Shown: one piece after another, positions 1 through 12,937 of the stretch
How the letters are laid out: the number at the start of each line of letters is the position of its first letter
How positions within the stretch are numbered: position 1 is the stretch's first letter
NCBI RefSeq assembly: GCF_029227915.1
Contig: NC_079876.1
Location: forward strand, 26,323,828-26,387,827
Direction: 5' to 3'
Length of the DNA: 64,000 bases
From: Hydractinia symbiolongicarpus
Lineage: Eukaryota > Cnidaria > Hydrozoa > Anthoathecata > Hydractiniidae
Notes under the pieces: model-generated
What the model saw: only the letters and a program-made list of their open reading frames with translations
What the model was told of the DNA's origin: nothing
The model's database searches: none
Made by a program: the position numbers and the translations under genes

Positions 1-1
1 G

Positions 2-3000
2 GATATGGCTGAAGAACTTTTAAAGCCAATCGATTTTGAGCTAATTGAACCAGAATTCAAAGAACAAGTAAAATTAGGAGATCAAGAAGAAATTCTTGTA
101 AATTTCAATGATAAATCTAAACCACTTCCAAGAATTGTGAAAGTGACTCGAACTACTCGACATACCATAACAACTGAAGATAGCCGACCTGTAGATAAAG
201 TTAGTGACGTTGATAGTGACTTGAAAGACATAGAATCAATAAAAGAGTCAGAAACGGAAGAAGTAGATCGTTTGCCAAACATTGTATTCCACGTACCTTC
301 AGAAAGGTTGGAAGAAAATGGCCCAACTGTTAATAAAGTTAGTGATGTTGATAGTGACATGGAAGACGTGAACACCAATCAAGATTCAAAGGCGGAAGAG
401 GAAGATCGTCTACCTAATATTCTGTTCCGTGTACATTCAGATAAGTTGGAAGACACTGAAACACGAAAGGAAGATGATTCTTCTTCTGAAGAGGAAGTAG
501 TAGTCAAGCCGGATAAAGAAAGAGACGAAACACCTCATCCTTCCAATTACAATATTACATTTTTGCATGAGGTTAAAGAAACTGTTAAAAACGAGGAGCA
601 CGAGCAAAATATTCCTTCTGATCAACCGTATTCATCGGAAGAGGACGACCCTTCAAGCGAACGTCAATCTCCCATGGTAAGACAAAGAATAGTCACACAA
701 ATTGTTATGCCTTCACCTGATGATAAAGACGAAGATCAAGATGTTATGGCAGTCTCTGAAGATGATGATGAATCTCCATTACCAGTTGATGAAGAGATTA
801 AAGAAGTTCACGAACCTCTGATAGAGGAAGAACCGGAATTTTCAGATACTCCGGATATGACTAAAATAGTTGCTGGCCACGTAGTGGGCTCTGACGATTT
901 TGAACCAATTGAACCGGAATTCAGAGAGGAGGTAAAATTGGGAGATCCAGAAGATTTTATTGTAAATTTCAATGAAAAATCTAAGCCGCTTCCAAGAATT
1001 GTAAAAGTTACTCGAACTACTCGACATACCGTAGCAACTGAAGATAGCCGATCTATAGAGAAAGTTAGTGATGTTGATAGCGACTTGGGAGACGTGAAAC
1101 CAAATCAAGAGTTGGAGACGAAAGAAGAAGATCGTCTTCCTAATATTGTATTCCGTGTACACTCCGATAGTTTGGAAGATAACGCTTTCCCTAAAGAAGA
1201 CGGTTCCTCTTCCGAAAAAGAAGTAAAAGCCAAACAAGTTAACGAAAGAGACGAAATATCTCAACCTTCTAATTACGATAATACAATTTTGCATGATGTT
1301 AAAGTAACTGTTAAGACAGATGAACAGGAACAAATTATTCCTTCTGATGAACCGTATACATCGGAAGAAGATGAATCATTAACAGAACGTGAATCACCAT
1401 TGGTAAAACAAAGAATGGTTGCACATGTTATTATGCCTGCACCTCGTGACAGAAACAATGACCAAGATAAAACGCCAGTTTATGAAGATGATTATGTCTC
1501 CCCATTACCAGTTGATGAACAGATTGAAGAACTTCACGAATCTTTGGTGGAAAAGGAACCAGGTACTCGGGATATGACCGAAGAACTTGTTAGCTACGTC
1601 GTAGGTCCTAAAGATTTCGAACCAATTGAACCGGAATTCAAAGAGGAAGTAAAATTAGGAGATCCGGAAGAAATCCTTGTAAATTTCAATGAAATATCTA
1701 AACCACTTCCAAAAATTGTAAAAGTAACTCGAACTACTCGACATACCATTAAAAAAGAAGATAGCAGTCCGGTAGAAGGTGGTGATGATAGTGACCTGAA
1801 AGACAGGGAGGATAAAAGGAATGCGGAGGAGGAACATCTACCTGCTATTGTTTTCCATATACCTTCAAATAACAAAGGGCACACGGAATCATCTACGGCA
1901 GAGGATTCAGTTCCTGAAGATTATAATGTTATCCCACTGCCTGTTAGAGAAGAAACTGAAAATGAACAGAACCTATTTGTGGATGAGAGACTGGAATTCC
2001 CCGATGTTCCTGATTCAGTTGAACCAATTGTTAGTTATGTGGAGGCTCCCAAAGATTTAAAATTAATTGATTTAGAATATACACAGGAGGTTAGTTTAGG
2101 AGATTCTGAGGAAATTCCGTCGAGCTTTGCTGGACAATCTAAGCCGCCACTAAGAATTGTGAAAATGGCGCGAACTACTCAACAAGCTGCTACAAACGAA
2201 AGTGGAAGTCCCGTAGAAGATGCTAGTGATGTTAGTGACTTGGAAGATATGGAAGAAACAGGTAAAACAGAGGAAAGACATGAACCGGTTATTGTGTTCC
2301 CTGTCTCTTCAGATGATATTAGGGATACCGATACAGATATTAAGGATGATTCAGTTTCTGAAGATTCTACTAAGTTTTCATTACCAGTTCACGTGCAAAT
2401 TGAAGAGCATCAGGAACCACTGTTAGAGGAAGAACCTCAATTTCCTGAAGTTCCTGATTTAAGTGAACCAATTACCACATTCGTCGAGAATTCTGAAGAT
2501 TTGAAACCAATTGAATCAGAACATACCGAGGATATCAGATTAGGTGATCCAGAGGAAATTTCTTCAAATATTGCTGATCAATCGAAACCGCTACCAAAAG
2601 TTGTGAAAGTGACGCGAACTACTCGACGTACTGTAACAAATAAAGACGGTAGTCCTGTACAATATTTTTATAGTAACTCAGAAGACGTTGATTCATACGG
2701 GGAGAAAACCTCGCAGCTGCTAGAAAATGAAAGCTTGCCTACTAATGTAGACCTTGACCTGCCTGAAGAGGATCATTCTTCTTCCGAAGAGAATCGTTTT
2801 TCTTCAGAAGAGGGCACCCGAGGCAAACCAATTGGTGGAACTGGGGATGATCAGATAGAACCACCTACGTCAGTACCAACAGTTATGGATGTGAAGCAAA
2901 GAACTCACCATGTAAATGGAGTGATTGATTCTTCTTCTGTAGTTGGTGATAATAACAGTTTAGATGAAGAAGGTTATGCAAAATTGAGTAAAACGCTAAC

Positions 3001-3930
3001 TAGTATCGCCAAGCCACATGAAAGTGACCCGTCATTTGCAAAGGCGTCTCCCTATTCAAACAAAAACAATATTATCCTTGAAGTGCAGGCTTCTTCGCAG
3101 GTCTCTACAGAGAGCGTCGTGGCTGTGGATTCTGATACTCCTGATAATACACCGGCTACCTTTGATAATGGCGGTTTGGGTTACCCTGAAGAAGACGGTG
3201 GGGTGATCAAAGATTGGATGTCTAATTGGCTAATGCCCGAGAGGAAAGATCCTCCAACTGAGCAGAAAGCTGTTACTGACAAACCAGAGGGAAATAAAAA
3301 TGAAGAGTTTAATCAAGAAAACAGTTTCATAGTGCTTCCAAATTCAAAGGAAAGGCATAAACAAGAGGCTGTGACGCCGGTGAAAGGAGGCGTTTTGTCC
3401 CGACTTGTGAACGAAAGTAATATTGAAACTAAAAATAAAACGCAGAATGTTAGGTCAATAAAAAAGAAGGAAAAAAAGCTTGCAGTTGACCAAAACACCC
3501 CATCTAGGGAGAGTGATGTTGCTATAACCGTAGAATCTAGACGAGATGTAAATGCCTCAAACACTCAATCTGTAGTGGAGATAGTGAGTCAACCGATTGC
3601 TGTATCAAACGTTCAAGAAGCCAACTTGTTAGCTGATCCTGATTTCCCTGACCAGGACAAAAGTGATCGCGGTAAGACTCAACAAAAAATAGAAAATGGA
3701 AGCACGTTCACAGTGCTGTCGACAGAGAACAAGCCAACCGTTTTTGATGAAGAAATATACGATGATCCTAGTGAACTTGATAAGCGCTTCCGTTTCGTAG
3801 ATGGTCACACGACTAATGTAAAAGAAGTAATTTACGATCTGCCTGAAACTAATGACTACGCCCCCCCTCGTGTAACCAAAGTGAAAAGAACGAGCAGGAG
3901 ACATACAAATCAGGTAATTAATCAAAACCA
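2..3930 (+). repeat. Protein-level repeats in the N-terminal region of the giant acidic protein
   Basis: Repeats begin near 2, 855, 1571, 2015 and 2460. Each reads (E/D)xxEPIxxEF(K/R)EEVKLGDPEE, then about ten residues, then KPLPRIVKVTRTTRHT, then an acidic Ser/Asp stretch. A sixth, degenerate unit near 3740-3915 keeps only PPRVTKVKRTSRRHT. Spacing falls from about 284 to 238 to 148 residues. Repeats 1-3 are close to identical in the core while 4 and 5 are more diverged, so the first three look like the most recent duplications. Confidence 0.85.
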
Positions 3931-6900
3931 AACAATTAGGGTAGATGTTAATTCATCTCCTGCAGCAAGCACGTCTCAGCCAACAGAATTAAACGTACAT
4001 TATAAAGTTCCTGCCGGCAACCTTCCTGACACTAGCAGCGACTCTAATGTGCCACCGGATGACGATGAGTCAGTCATCTATTTAGATGAAGACGGGCGCC
4101 CTGTTTCACCTACCCTTGTCGCCATGCTCAAGCAACAACAGCAGCAGCAAATTGAAATCGATGAAGAAAGCATTCGTTCTGTTCATATATCGCCTAATGA
4201 AAGCACCGCACCAGTTCCGAAACATACTAGGAATTACTTAATCACTATTAATAGTACAGGCAGACAGACACCTGTTAGTGAAACACATCGCCAGGTAAAC
4301 TGGCCAGAAGATGAAGAAAGTATTAAACAGATTGAATCTTCAGTGATCGTTGATGACGACCCTAAAGAATCGGAACTTGCTGCATTTTACTCTGTGCACA
4401 GACGCGACAGTGTGTCCACAACTTCATTAAGGGAAGGTTCCATTAAAGGTATACTGTATGGTGCCAACCCGAGAGATAAGGACCTTCGAGGTTTCCGGAA
4501 TACGAATCCTGTTTTGGACTTGGAAAGGCAATCCGCTTCAACTGTTGCATCGAACACAGAACGTAAAGAGCTTGTTGTTAAGTACAAGCAAGGAGTTGAG
4601 GATATTTTAGAAGAAAACAAAATGCGTCACGTTGGGCAATGGGTGACAACAGTGCACATACCAGATGGCAGCAGTACTACCGATTCAGCACCTCAATCAC
4701 CTAACTCCGCTACGAATATAGACGTGTTGTGGCATCCATCCACACAAATGGATGTATACTGGAAGTCGGGTGCAATTCAAGACGATAGTTATGTAGAAAA
4801 GAGTTCAAAATATAACGTTTACTGGAAATCGCATTTGGAGAAAGAAAGTCACCCTGTAAGACGCAGTCAATCGCTCACTCGTTTAACACCAAGAGTTCAG
4901 CTAACTACGTCTAAGACAACGAGAACTGAACGATCGCAGCGCGAGGAACGCTTGCTTCATCCGCGAAATTTATTTTTCATGAAAAACGCCCGCCTTGGTG
5001 GAAGCATGGAAAGTTTATTCCCCTACGATTCAAGTGACTCCGCAGACAGTTACGATGACGACCTTAATGATGAAGATCTTCAGGGTTGGATTGACGAACC
5101 CTCCAAACACTCCCTTGCTGTTCCATCAAAACATGTGGTACGGTCACACTCACTGAAATTAGATACAGAGACGAACTCTCTACAGCGAGTGGAACCGTTG
5201 AAATCACGTGACTTGATTAGCGTAAAGCCAAATCGCATTGCTAGCTGGATTGTATCTATTAAAGAACAACCGATGCGCATTATCGCTAATTTTAAGCAAT
5301 TCACCAAAGAGATACGCAAACCGAATGGTTTGACTGATGAAGAAGCATTCTTTGTATATTGTTATTTGTATGGCAGAAACAAATGGAAAATCGTAGCACG
5401 CCTAAATCAACAGGGAATGATGGTTAGCATCAAGGCAGCACGAAAACGAGGCAACAAGTCGTCACAAAAAAGTGATTTGACAGAAGCTGAAATCGAAAGA
5501 AGATTGTTTGAAATTGCTGCTAACGGAAAAGACAGAAATCGTTTGCACGCAGTGGATGAAAACGAGGATGATATTCCCTACGCAAGGCTGGAAGAAGATG
5601 ACATCCTGCTGGAAGATTTTGCACACCAGTTACGTCAGAAACGCGCAAAGCCCGTACCTATCGGGAAATGGTTTATCGTATTGCGAACTGTACGACAGGA
5701 CAAAATCAAGACGTTTAAACAATTCAGCGAAACATATCATAAAGTTACGCAATTGACGGAACACGAAAAATTTGTTGTTTACGCCTTGCTATATGGAGAA
5801 GCACGTTGGAAGGTGTTGTTGAGTGCTGACAAAAAAAGCAAATGGATGGGCGTTTATGTCGAACCTCGGGAGATTCCAGAATACCTGCGGGAGTACGAAG
5901 ACGTTTCAGACGCACAAGTACGCAATGCTCTGATCGAGTTAGCTATAAATGATCCCCTTACACGGAGACAATTAATCAAGGCCGGTTTTAAGTTGCCTGA
6001 ACAAGAGAGTTTTTCCAAGCCTAAGCCTTTACCTGGATCGCTACGTCACTGGGAAACTCGATTAACCAATCACCGACAAGAAGGGTTATCAATGGCTGAA
6101 TTTGAACTCGCTTTTCCAGATGTAAAAGAACTGACAGAGAAAGAAAGATTACTATTATTTGCATTTTACCATGGTGACCAAGAATGGGCTGTCATGATTC
6201 AATCGAAAGACGGGGGTCAACAAAATGGCGGAATAAAATTCAAAACACAGCGAGTTCAAAGCAGTTTAAAAATAGAGGAGTTGCTTGTTGAGCTGGACAA
6301 CGCAGATGTTTTTGATAAACACCACCTCGAGAAGTTGAGTTTAATGTTGGCAACGCCCGAACACATTGCCGAATACCTAACTATGTGGAGTGCAGCTCCA
6401 AAAAAAATTGTCAACACCTATGAAGAATTCAAAGATGCTTATCCACAGTTTGCTGATACGCCCTCGTACGAAAGGTTTGTTGTGTATTGTTTGGTGTATA
6501 AAACACACAAGTGGATGTTACGTGTACAGAAAAGTACGCAGACGAGTGAAATTTATTTGAGACTTGCGCTCCGTCATGTGCATTTGGATAGCGACGAGTT
6601 TTTGATTGAATTCGAAGACACTAGCTCCCTTGAATGGATGCAGTCAGTAACTTCAATGGATGAAATAAAAAAAAATTTGAAGCACGCTGGGTTTTCTATT
6701 CCCATTGGTTACTTTGTAACAAACCGTAAAATAGTGCGAGAATTACCCACTTCCTTGCAGCAATGGTCAAACGTTTTCGATGAAGGTGCCTCAGCCAAAA
6801 CTGACAGCTTGACAGAATTCCAAGATATGCACCCAGACGTAAAGAACCTACCACTTCGAATACAACTGCTACTTTTTGTACATTATAGTGGTTTTGAAGA

Positions 6901-9007
6901 ATGGGAATTAGTTTTAAAATCCGATTTCGGTCCTATATCCAACTCTGAAGCGATATATTCTGTCGTCGACAAAACGAGAAAAAGACGACGATCGTCTCGC
7001 AAAAGCGCATCTTCGTCGGGCGCTAAGAGCATACGATCGAACTTTTTAGACAGAGCTGATGGCTATATGAAAGTTCATAAGAAAATTATCAGAACTGAGA
7101 GGATGGAAGAAAGTGTGCAGAAGACGCAATTTTCATCAAAACCAGGAAAGAGAAAAATTTCCTATGCAGGTTAGCGATAAATTATCTGTATTATAATGCG
7201 CCCCTATTTTTGTCTGTGTGTCTATCTGTCTATCTGCAAACCAAATATGGCAGCTGCGAGCAGCGACAGGTTTTTCGCATAGGTTTTTCTACGGCTTATG
7301 ACTAAATATATGTATTTTTACACTCAGCACTTTTGAGCCTGTATATATTAAAACACAAGTTATTTTTTTTAAACAAAAAGTTGACTAACTCATGTTCCTA
7401 TTACATGAAACTCTTGGTTAAAACTACGGAAATGACGCAACGAGTGAAAATTGGAGTAAATTTTCGTGTTTCGTTACATAAACTCATAACATTATTGGTA
7501 TGAATTTATGTAACGAAACTTATGTTGAAAAATTCGTCCTGTTTTCTTTTTTATTTCCATGCTTAAGTATTTCTCTTTTTTTCAGGAGAAATTCGTGACA
7601 TAGCAATTGATCCTTCCCGAATCTCCCACCTCGTTCCCGTGTTGGAAGAAGAGGAAGAAAAGAATTCGGTGCCAAAGTCGTACGAGGAATTCCGCGAGAG
7701 ATATTTGTCGCATGCACCGAACGCCACCGAGAAAGAATTATACGCGTTGTATTGTTATTACTACGGCAAGGAAATATGGAAAGTCGTTGTTGAATCCGAA
7801 AATAAGGGTACGAACATCACCTTTTTTTATCGGTTATCTAACTATCGGTTTTTTTATGTAAGAAACCAGTTTATAAGAAACTAACTAATCGCCTTTCGAA
7901 AGGTTAAGAAACTTTTACTAGTTGTAAAAATGTAAAAATTTTAGGTCAGAAACTCTTTTTACACTTGACATTCGAATATTATCATCTGACACAACAAGGA
8001 TCATGCAACACTATAGATGATCAATAAAACGCGAAGGCATTACTTTGCCTTTTCTAGTACATTAACCTCAGAATTTCAGCAACTTGTTTGTTTGTTTGTT
8101 TTGTTTTTGTTGTTGTTTTGTTTCGTTATTTGATAGTTTGTTTAACTGTTTGCTATTTCGACTTTTACCAGATTGCTTGCAAGATATGAGTATTGTTTCG
8201 ACAGAAATGCGCAACATTGATCTTCCACACAAAGATGTCCGACCTGAAACTATTGCTCACTGGATTGGTCAAATCGAATCCAACCTCGGTCAAATTAGCA
8301 TTTCAACGCTTGACGATTTCAAGCGAAGTTACCCTGAAATTAAAAACTTATCCGATTCGGAACAATATCTATTGTATTGTTACTTCCATGGGCGTTGCTT
8401 TTGGAAAGTCACAGTTCAACCTTCGACGGCCGGTGGAACTGTTGTCGCGCTCCGAGTAACGCCGATGCGACGACACGAAGAAATTGAAGAGGAGGGGGAT
8501 TATGACTTAGATGACGTCATTAGCACACAAAGTGTTGCTGGTTCAGTCGTAGTTGATAGAGTAATTACATTGCCGGAATTCGAAGACAACTTTCCACAGC
8601 GAGATTACGACAACGATGATAATGACGACGACGACTTTGAGTTTGTCGACTTTGGACAAGTGACAAACAACGACACGACTCTTTATGTTGCTGAGGCGGG
8701 AGAACAAGTTGTCGATGAAGCCATTTTTGTCGTCGAAATACCAGCGGCATCAAAATACACCAATCGCCGTCAAACAAACGTTAAGCGTGCTGAGGTCAAA
8801 ACTAGTCGTACGAGTAAAAAACGAGATAAGTCAACGCGTTCGGTAAAAGAAGATAAGAAAATGTTGGGAAAAGCTGACCAATTCTTGAAATATAATCCTA
8901 ATTATACACCGAGAACCAGAAAGAGAACTTTAGAACAGACGGCGTCGGACGAACACGACGAACATTTAGACTCTTTAAAACGAGCTATGAAGGATGATGC
9001 GTCGTGA
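2..9007 (+). CDS. Giant acidic repeat protein with seven copies of an unrecognised C-terminal domain (5' partial)
   Basis: Exons are 2-7169, 7586-7807 and 8172-9007. Both introns are GT-AG and split a codon after its first base, so all three exons stay in one frame; the stop is the TGA at 9005. The frame is open to the left edge. The first Met (position 5) lies inside a repeat that recurs as Asp-Met-Thr at about 855 and 1571, so it is probably not the start. At least 2741 residues are encoded here. The first two thirds are Glu/Asp/Ser-rich and look disordered, with five or six repeats containing a basic IVKVTRTTRHT-like core. The last third carries seven copies of a domain of roughly 60-75 residues with a YCYxYGxxxWKV-like core, five in exon 1 and one in each later exon. 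The tail is basic. I see no signal peptide, membrane segment or catalytic motif. I do not recognise the family. A giant-exon cytoskeletal adaptor is conceivable, but no ankyrin repeats or death domain are visible. AATAAA lies 86 bases after the stop. Confidence 0.85.
5224..8430 (+). repeat. Seven copies of a ~60-75-residue domain (YG-W domain) in the giant acidic protein
   Basis: Copies start near 5224, 5642, 6019, 6351, 6738, 7605 and 8235. The common pattern is a tryptophan or aromatic residue near the start, then (F/Y)xxFxxxYP, then LTExE(K/R)xxLYCYxYG, three residues, then W(K/E)(V/I)xx. Core examples are FFVYCYLYGRNKWKIV, LYALYCYYYGKEIWKVVV and YLLYCYFHGRCFWKVTV. Copies 4 and 5 are more diverged: YK replaces YG in copy 4 and YSG appears in copy 5. 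I cannot name the family from sequence alone. Confidence 0.8.
7186..7320. repeat. Interspersed repeat copy in intron 1 of the giant protein gene
   Basis: A TATTATAAT...TCTGTCTGTC-like start followed by ATGGCAGCTGCGAGCAGCGACAGG resembles sequence at 11722-11905 and 13598-13745. It appears to be an old interspersed repeat, and its exact ends are unclear. Confidence 0.4.
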
Positions 9008-9092
9008 AATATTGTCGCGAATTATTTAAATGTCGTGTAAACAGTTTTTCTATTTTATAATTTTTTTTTTGTTTATACTTTTTTGCGGAGCA

Positions 9093-9098
9093 AATAAA
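9093..9098 (+). promoter_or_regulatory. Probable polyadenylation signal of the giant acidic protein gene
   Basis: AATAAA lies 86 bases after the TGA stop in T- and A-rich sequence, a plausible distance for the 3' end of this transcript. Confidence 0.5.
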
Positions 9099-10837
9099 TC
9101 AAAGGTCTAAAAAATTAAGAAAAAACGAGAACATATTTAGATTTATTTTGAAGCAAGACTAGCTAAAACTCCACATAAAGATAAAAAATAATTTTTTCAC
9201 GTATCGCATTTGAAAGATAATTTGTAGAATAATGTATATATGAATCATTTCACTTTTCTTTAGTTTTTTTAGGAAGAAAATATTTTCATTTTTTAAGTTA
9301 AAAATCCGTTTTCTGCTCAAAGCTCTTGCACTGTAGTCACAGTGTCTGACAGTTTTACAACCATACCCCCTTAAATTGATACTGTAAGTGACAGTTTTAG
9401 CCGTACGGGGTAGCCTGTGTTTTAATTTTTATTAATTTAAATTAATTGCGTGTTCACCCGGACATGCGACATGGTTTACAAGTACAAAGCGCGGGTGTTT
9501 GGCGCGGTTTACCTGTAATTAAACGCTCAAGCTGGCGTTCAACAAAAGGCCACCCAGCTAGTTTATTGTCAACCTCGTCCCCAAGGTGTTGTGGCCTCTG
9601 AACCGTTATTACAGAGTATCAACAAGGCAAAATGACCTGGGAACGATGTAGGTCTATTGTCATAATACTCGTATTCCGTTTGTCGTCCAAAAAGTCGGGC
9701 TTAATTCCGCACGCAATCTTCATACTGCTTTGACCACTCGCGCAGTACGATTTTCAAGCAACAACGGTCTCAGAAATCTGTTTAATGTCTAAATGTGTCT
9801 ACAATCGTGGATAAAATTATTAATATAGTAAAAGTTTTTTATCAATTTTTTAAAATATGGACAAAAACGTCAAATGGTCAACACTGTACAGTTGCAGGTG
9901 GCAAATTTGCCACTTCTGCGCAAGCACCTAGGTGAAAATTTGCTAGCCTTATTCTCTAGCATCCCACACAATGAAATAATTCACGTCGAGCTTCACGACG
10001 GTCCCGCTATTAATACTTGTGTCGGCGAACACCAAAATTAACTTTCTTCTTTTAATATAATTTAGTCCATGATTGTATAAGCAATACGCTGTACAGATGG
10101 CTGCGTGCGCAGAAGTACCAGTTTTGCCAACTACCGGCTGCAGAGTATTAACCATTTGACTATTTCGTATTTGAGAAACCGTGGTCTCTTTTTTCACGAT
10201 TAATTCTGAACTGCTACTGAATGGTATTTTGAGATAAAATATGTTGCTACTATTTCTGTTATGGAAACTGAAGTTGCGGAAAAGTTACAAGAGATTACGC
10301 CGAGAACGATGAATCGAAACACTAACCAATATTTGCGATTTAGATTATCATAGTAAGCGGTTATCCCGTCAGTTAGTCTTATAATATTTTAACTATCACA
10401 GGAACTTATTCTGCAAATTAAAAAAACTGTCTGCTTTAGTTAGCTACACGAGATGTGACAGCAGGCGAAAGCTTGTGTTTTTATTTAACCAAAGTTACGG
10501 TGTCTTTTTGAATTTTTCAAGAGAATATTTATTCACAGATTCGCCAGTTTTTTCTAGGATTACGCAAGGGTTTATCATTTATGTTTACCTAAATCGATGT
10601 TATGCGCGATTAAGTAAGTATACCTCCACTTTAGCTCCCACCAGGCTATGTGGAATGCTTTAGCTGTACTAAACCGCTCAACTTACCACATACATATACC
10701 ACCAAACAGCAAAAATATGCAAAAATTGTTCGGCTATGCTCGAAATGTCCTCGAAACAGCCTTAAATTTATAAATTAACAAGAAAAACTGAGATTAAACA
10801 TATTCTGTATATCCCGATTAAACATTCTAGTTTAAGA

Positions 10838-11470
10838 ACGCAAAAGCACATAAAAAAATTTAACGTCGCATAAACACCAATTTTTGTGCTAAAAATTGCG
10901 TTCATCACAAAAGCAACATAAAAAACCATTGTTTGCAGCAATAAGCAGTATTTTGCATATCTCGAATTGTTTTTGTGATTTAAGGACGCAAAAGCACAAG
11001 CAAATATTTAAAGCCGCATAAACACCAATTTTTCACAATTTTGTTGCTGAAACTTCTGTTGATCATCAAAACAACTTGAAAAACCTTTATCTGTAGCAAA
11101 AATCAGTATTGTGCATATGTCGGTGTGTTTTTTTGAATTTAGGGACGCAAAAGCACATAAAAATATCTAAGGTCGCATAAACATCAATTTTTCACATTTT
11201 TGTTGCAAAAACTTGAGTTTTTCACAACAAAAACATAAAATACCATTATTTGCAACAAAAAACGGTATTTTGTATATTTCGGAATATTTTTTCAATTTAA
11301 GGACGCAAAAGCACATCAGAATATTTAGAGTCGCATAAACACCATTTTTTAATGTTTTTGTTGCTAAAACTTGCGCTTATCACAAAAACAACATAAAAAA
11401 CTAATATTTGCAGCAAAAAGCAGAAATATCTTTGCAGTATAAGGGCGCAAAATAAGTGGCATAAACACCT
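10838..11470. repeat. Diverged tandem repeat, period about 145-160 bp, ~4 copies
   Basis: Units start with GGACGCAAAAGCACA-like sequence near 10838, 10983, 11142 and 11299, with a degenerate start near 11441. Each continues with a GTCGCATAAACACCAATTTTT-like block and a TTGCAGCAAAAAGCAGTATT-like block. It is noncoding in every frame I read. Confidence 0.75.
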
Positions 11471-11721
11471 GCAACTAGTGTACATTAGGAATTGTATTTA
11501 TTTGTGTATTTTTAAAGGCAGAAAAGTAAATAATTTTTAGGATCGCAAAGATTCCAATGTGATTAATAACTACAGGAGAGAAAAATGTGACAAGAAAGCA
11601 ATTACACTTTTTTTTTCTAAACAAAGTTATTTTTTTCTTCACTTTGAGACCTAACTTTAGTCGGGGGAAAGCGATGTGCTCGAAGTCATTTTTTTTAAAA
11701 AAAATACGCGAAAATATTAGA

Positions 11722-11905
11722 TTGCGTGAAAATGGTAGCTGCAAGTAGCGGCAGGCAACTTCTCGTAGATTTATTTACGGCCTAGTGGTTACCGGAAACA
11801 CACACACATGCCTCTCTACGATTGAATCGTCTAACGATTTGTTGTTTTGCTGAAATAAAAAAAAGACAGACGGGCAGACGTATACTGGTATTATAATATA
11901 GATTA
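11722..11905. repeat. Interspersed repeat, second copy
   Basis: It contains ATGGTAGCTGCAAGTAGCGG and ends with GACAGACGGGCAGACGTATA...ATTATAATA, whose reverse complement resembles the start of the copy at 13598. The two ends may be inverted repeats. Confidence 0.45.
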
Positions 11906-12937
11906 ATTAGTATTAGTATTTAGTACATTAATATATGTATATCATTATGAAGTGCAGAAATTATGAATTTGTTTCTTGGAAATACTTTTCCAGGGCGGCA
12001 GACGGTAGTTTATCTAGGAACAGGCACCAAACCTGAGGAAGCAGGTTATTTCAGGGGAGTTCGATACATATATGCGTTAGGTAGCTATCAAATTTTTCAC
12101 AGCAAACCAAACAGGCATTAAAAATCATTTTTACCCTACCCCCGACTGCAACACTGATTTAAGTGGAATGCTTGTGAACGCAAATCTCTTGCAATATCCT
12201 TATATTTCTTGGTTCACAATGTACAGTGAAAGTAGCTTTATCTGGAGTAAACGTAAAACGCGAAAATCAACATTTTGCTTTCTCTTCAGCAAAGAAATAT
12301 CTCAGGAGACAAATTTCTGCGAGTTTATATTTGTTCATATCTACGAAATCAAAATATGGAAGTCAGTTAGATATCGGTTGGAGATCTGCTAATAAGATTT
12401 CCAACCTCGTCTCCAGATGCATGTAATCACGTGTCCCGATGTCAGAAAGACACAAGTTTCCCTGGGGACGAGGTTGCCAGATTGCCCTATAAGCACCTTG
12501 TCATCCGCGCAGCTAAATTCTCGTGGAAATTAACAACCTTCCAGCCTTTTCAGAGGTTACAAACGCATGCAAAATCGCAAAGGAGGTGGGGTAGGGTTAG
12601 ATACTTTGACGCCAATGAAAGAAAAAAAGTATGTAGACGAGGGTTGAATTTCACAGAAAAGAGTTTCGAATCGCTACAGCTGCTCTCCATCTGTGCGTTC
12701 TATCATTTCTATCCCTTAACTCAAATTTAATGTAGGCCGCTAAATTAAATCATAACAAAGCATTTCGCCTCCCCGCATGAAATGATAAAAAATACACAAG
12801 TTTAATAAATATTACTTGCAGTGAAAATATATTTATACATTGCAGATTACGTTATATTTACCGATATCCAAATCCGAGCCTATATAACTAACACATCATT
12901 GGTTTGAGTATGGGTAGAAAAACATCGTGTTTTATTT

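Larger units (their letters stand above)
9100..12930. other. Intergenic region between two convergent genes; no gene recognised
   Basis: This 3.8-kb stretch separates the 3' end of the giant acidic gene from the 3' end of the SLC35D-type gene. I see only short AT-rich open frames with no recognisable motif. It holds a diverged tandem repeat (10838-11470) and an interspersed repeat copy (11722-11905). Short CCTCGTCCCCA-like motifs near 9580 and, reversed, near 12460 probably come from another dispersed repeat. Confidence 0.6.

Noticed and set aside
82-1884. Several minus-strand open frames opposite the giant acidic gene
   Set aside because: They are shadows of the plus-strand repeat coding region, sharing its periodicity and lacking recognisable motifs.
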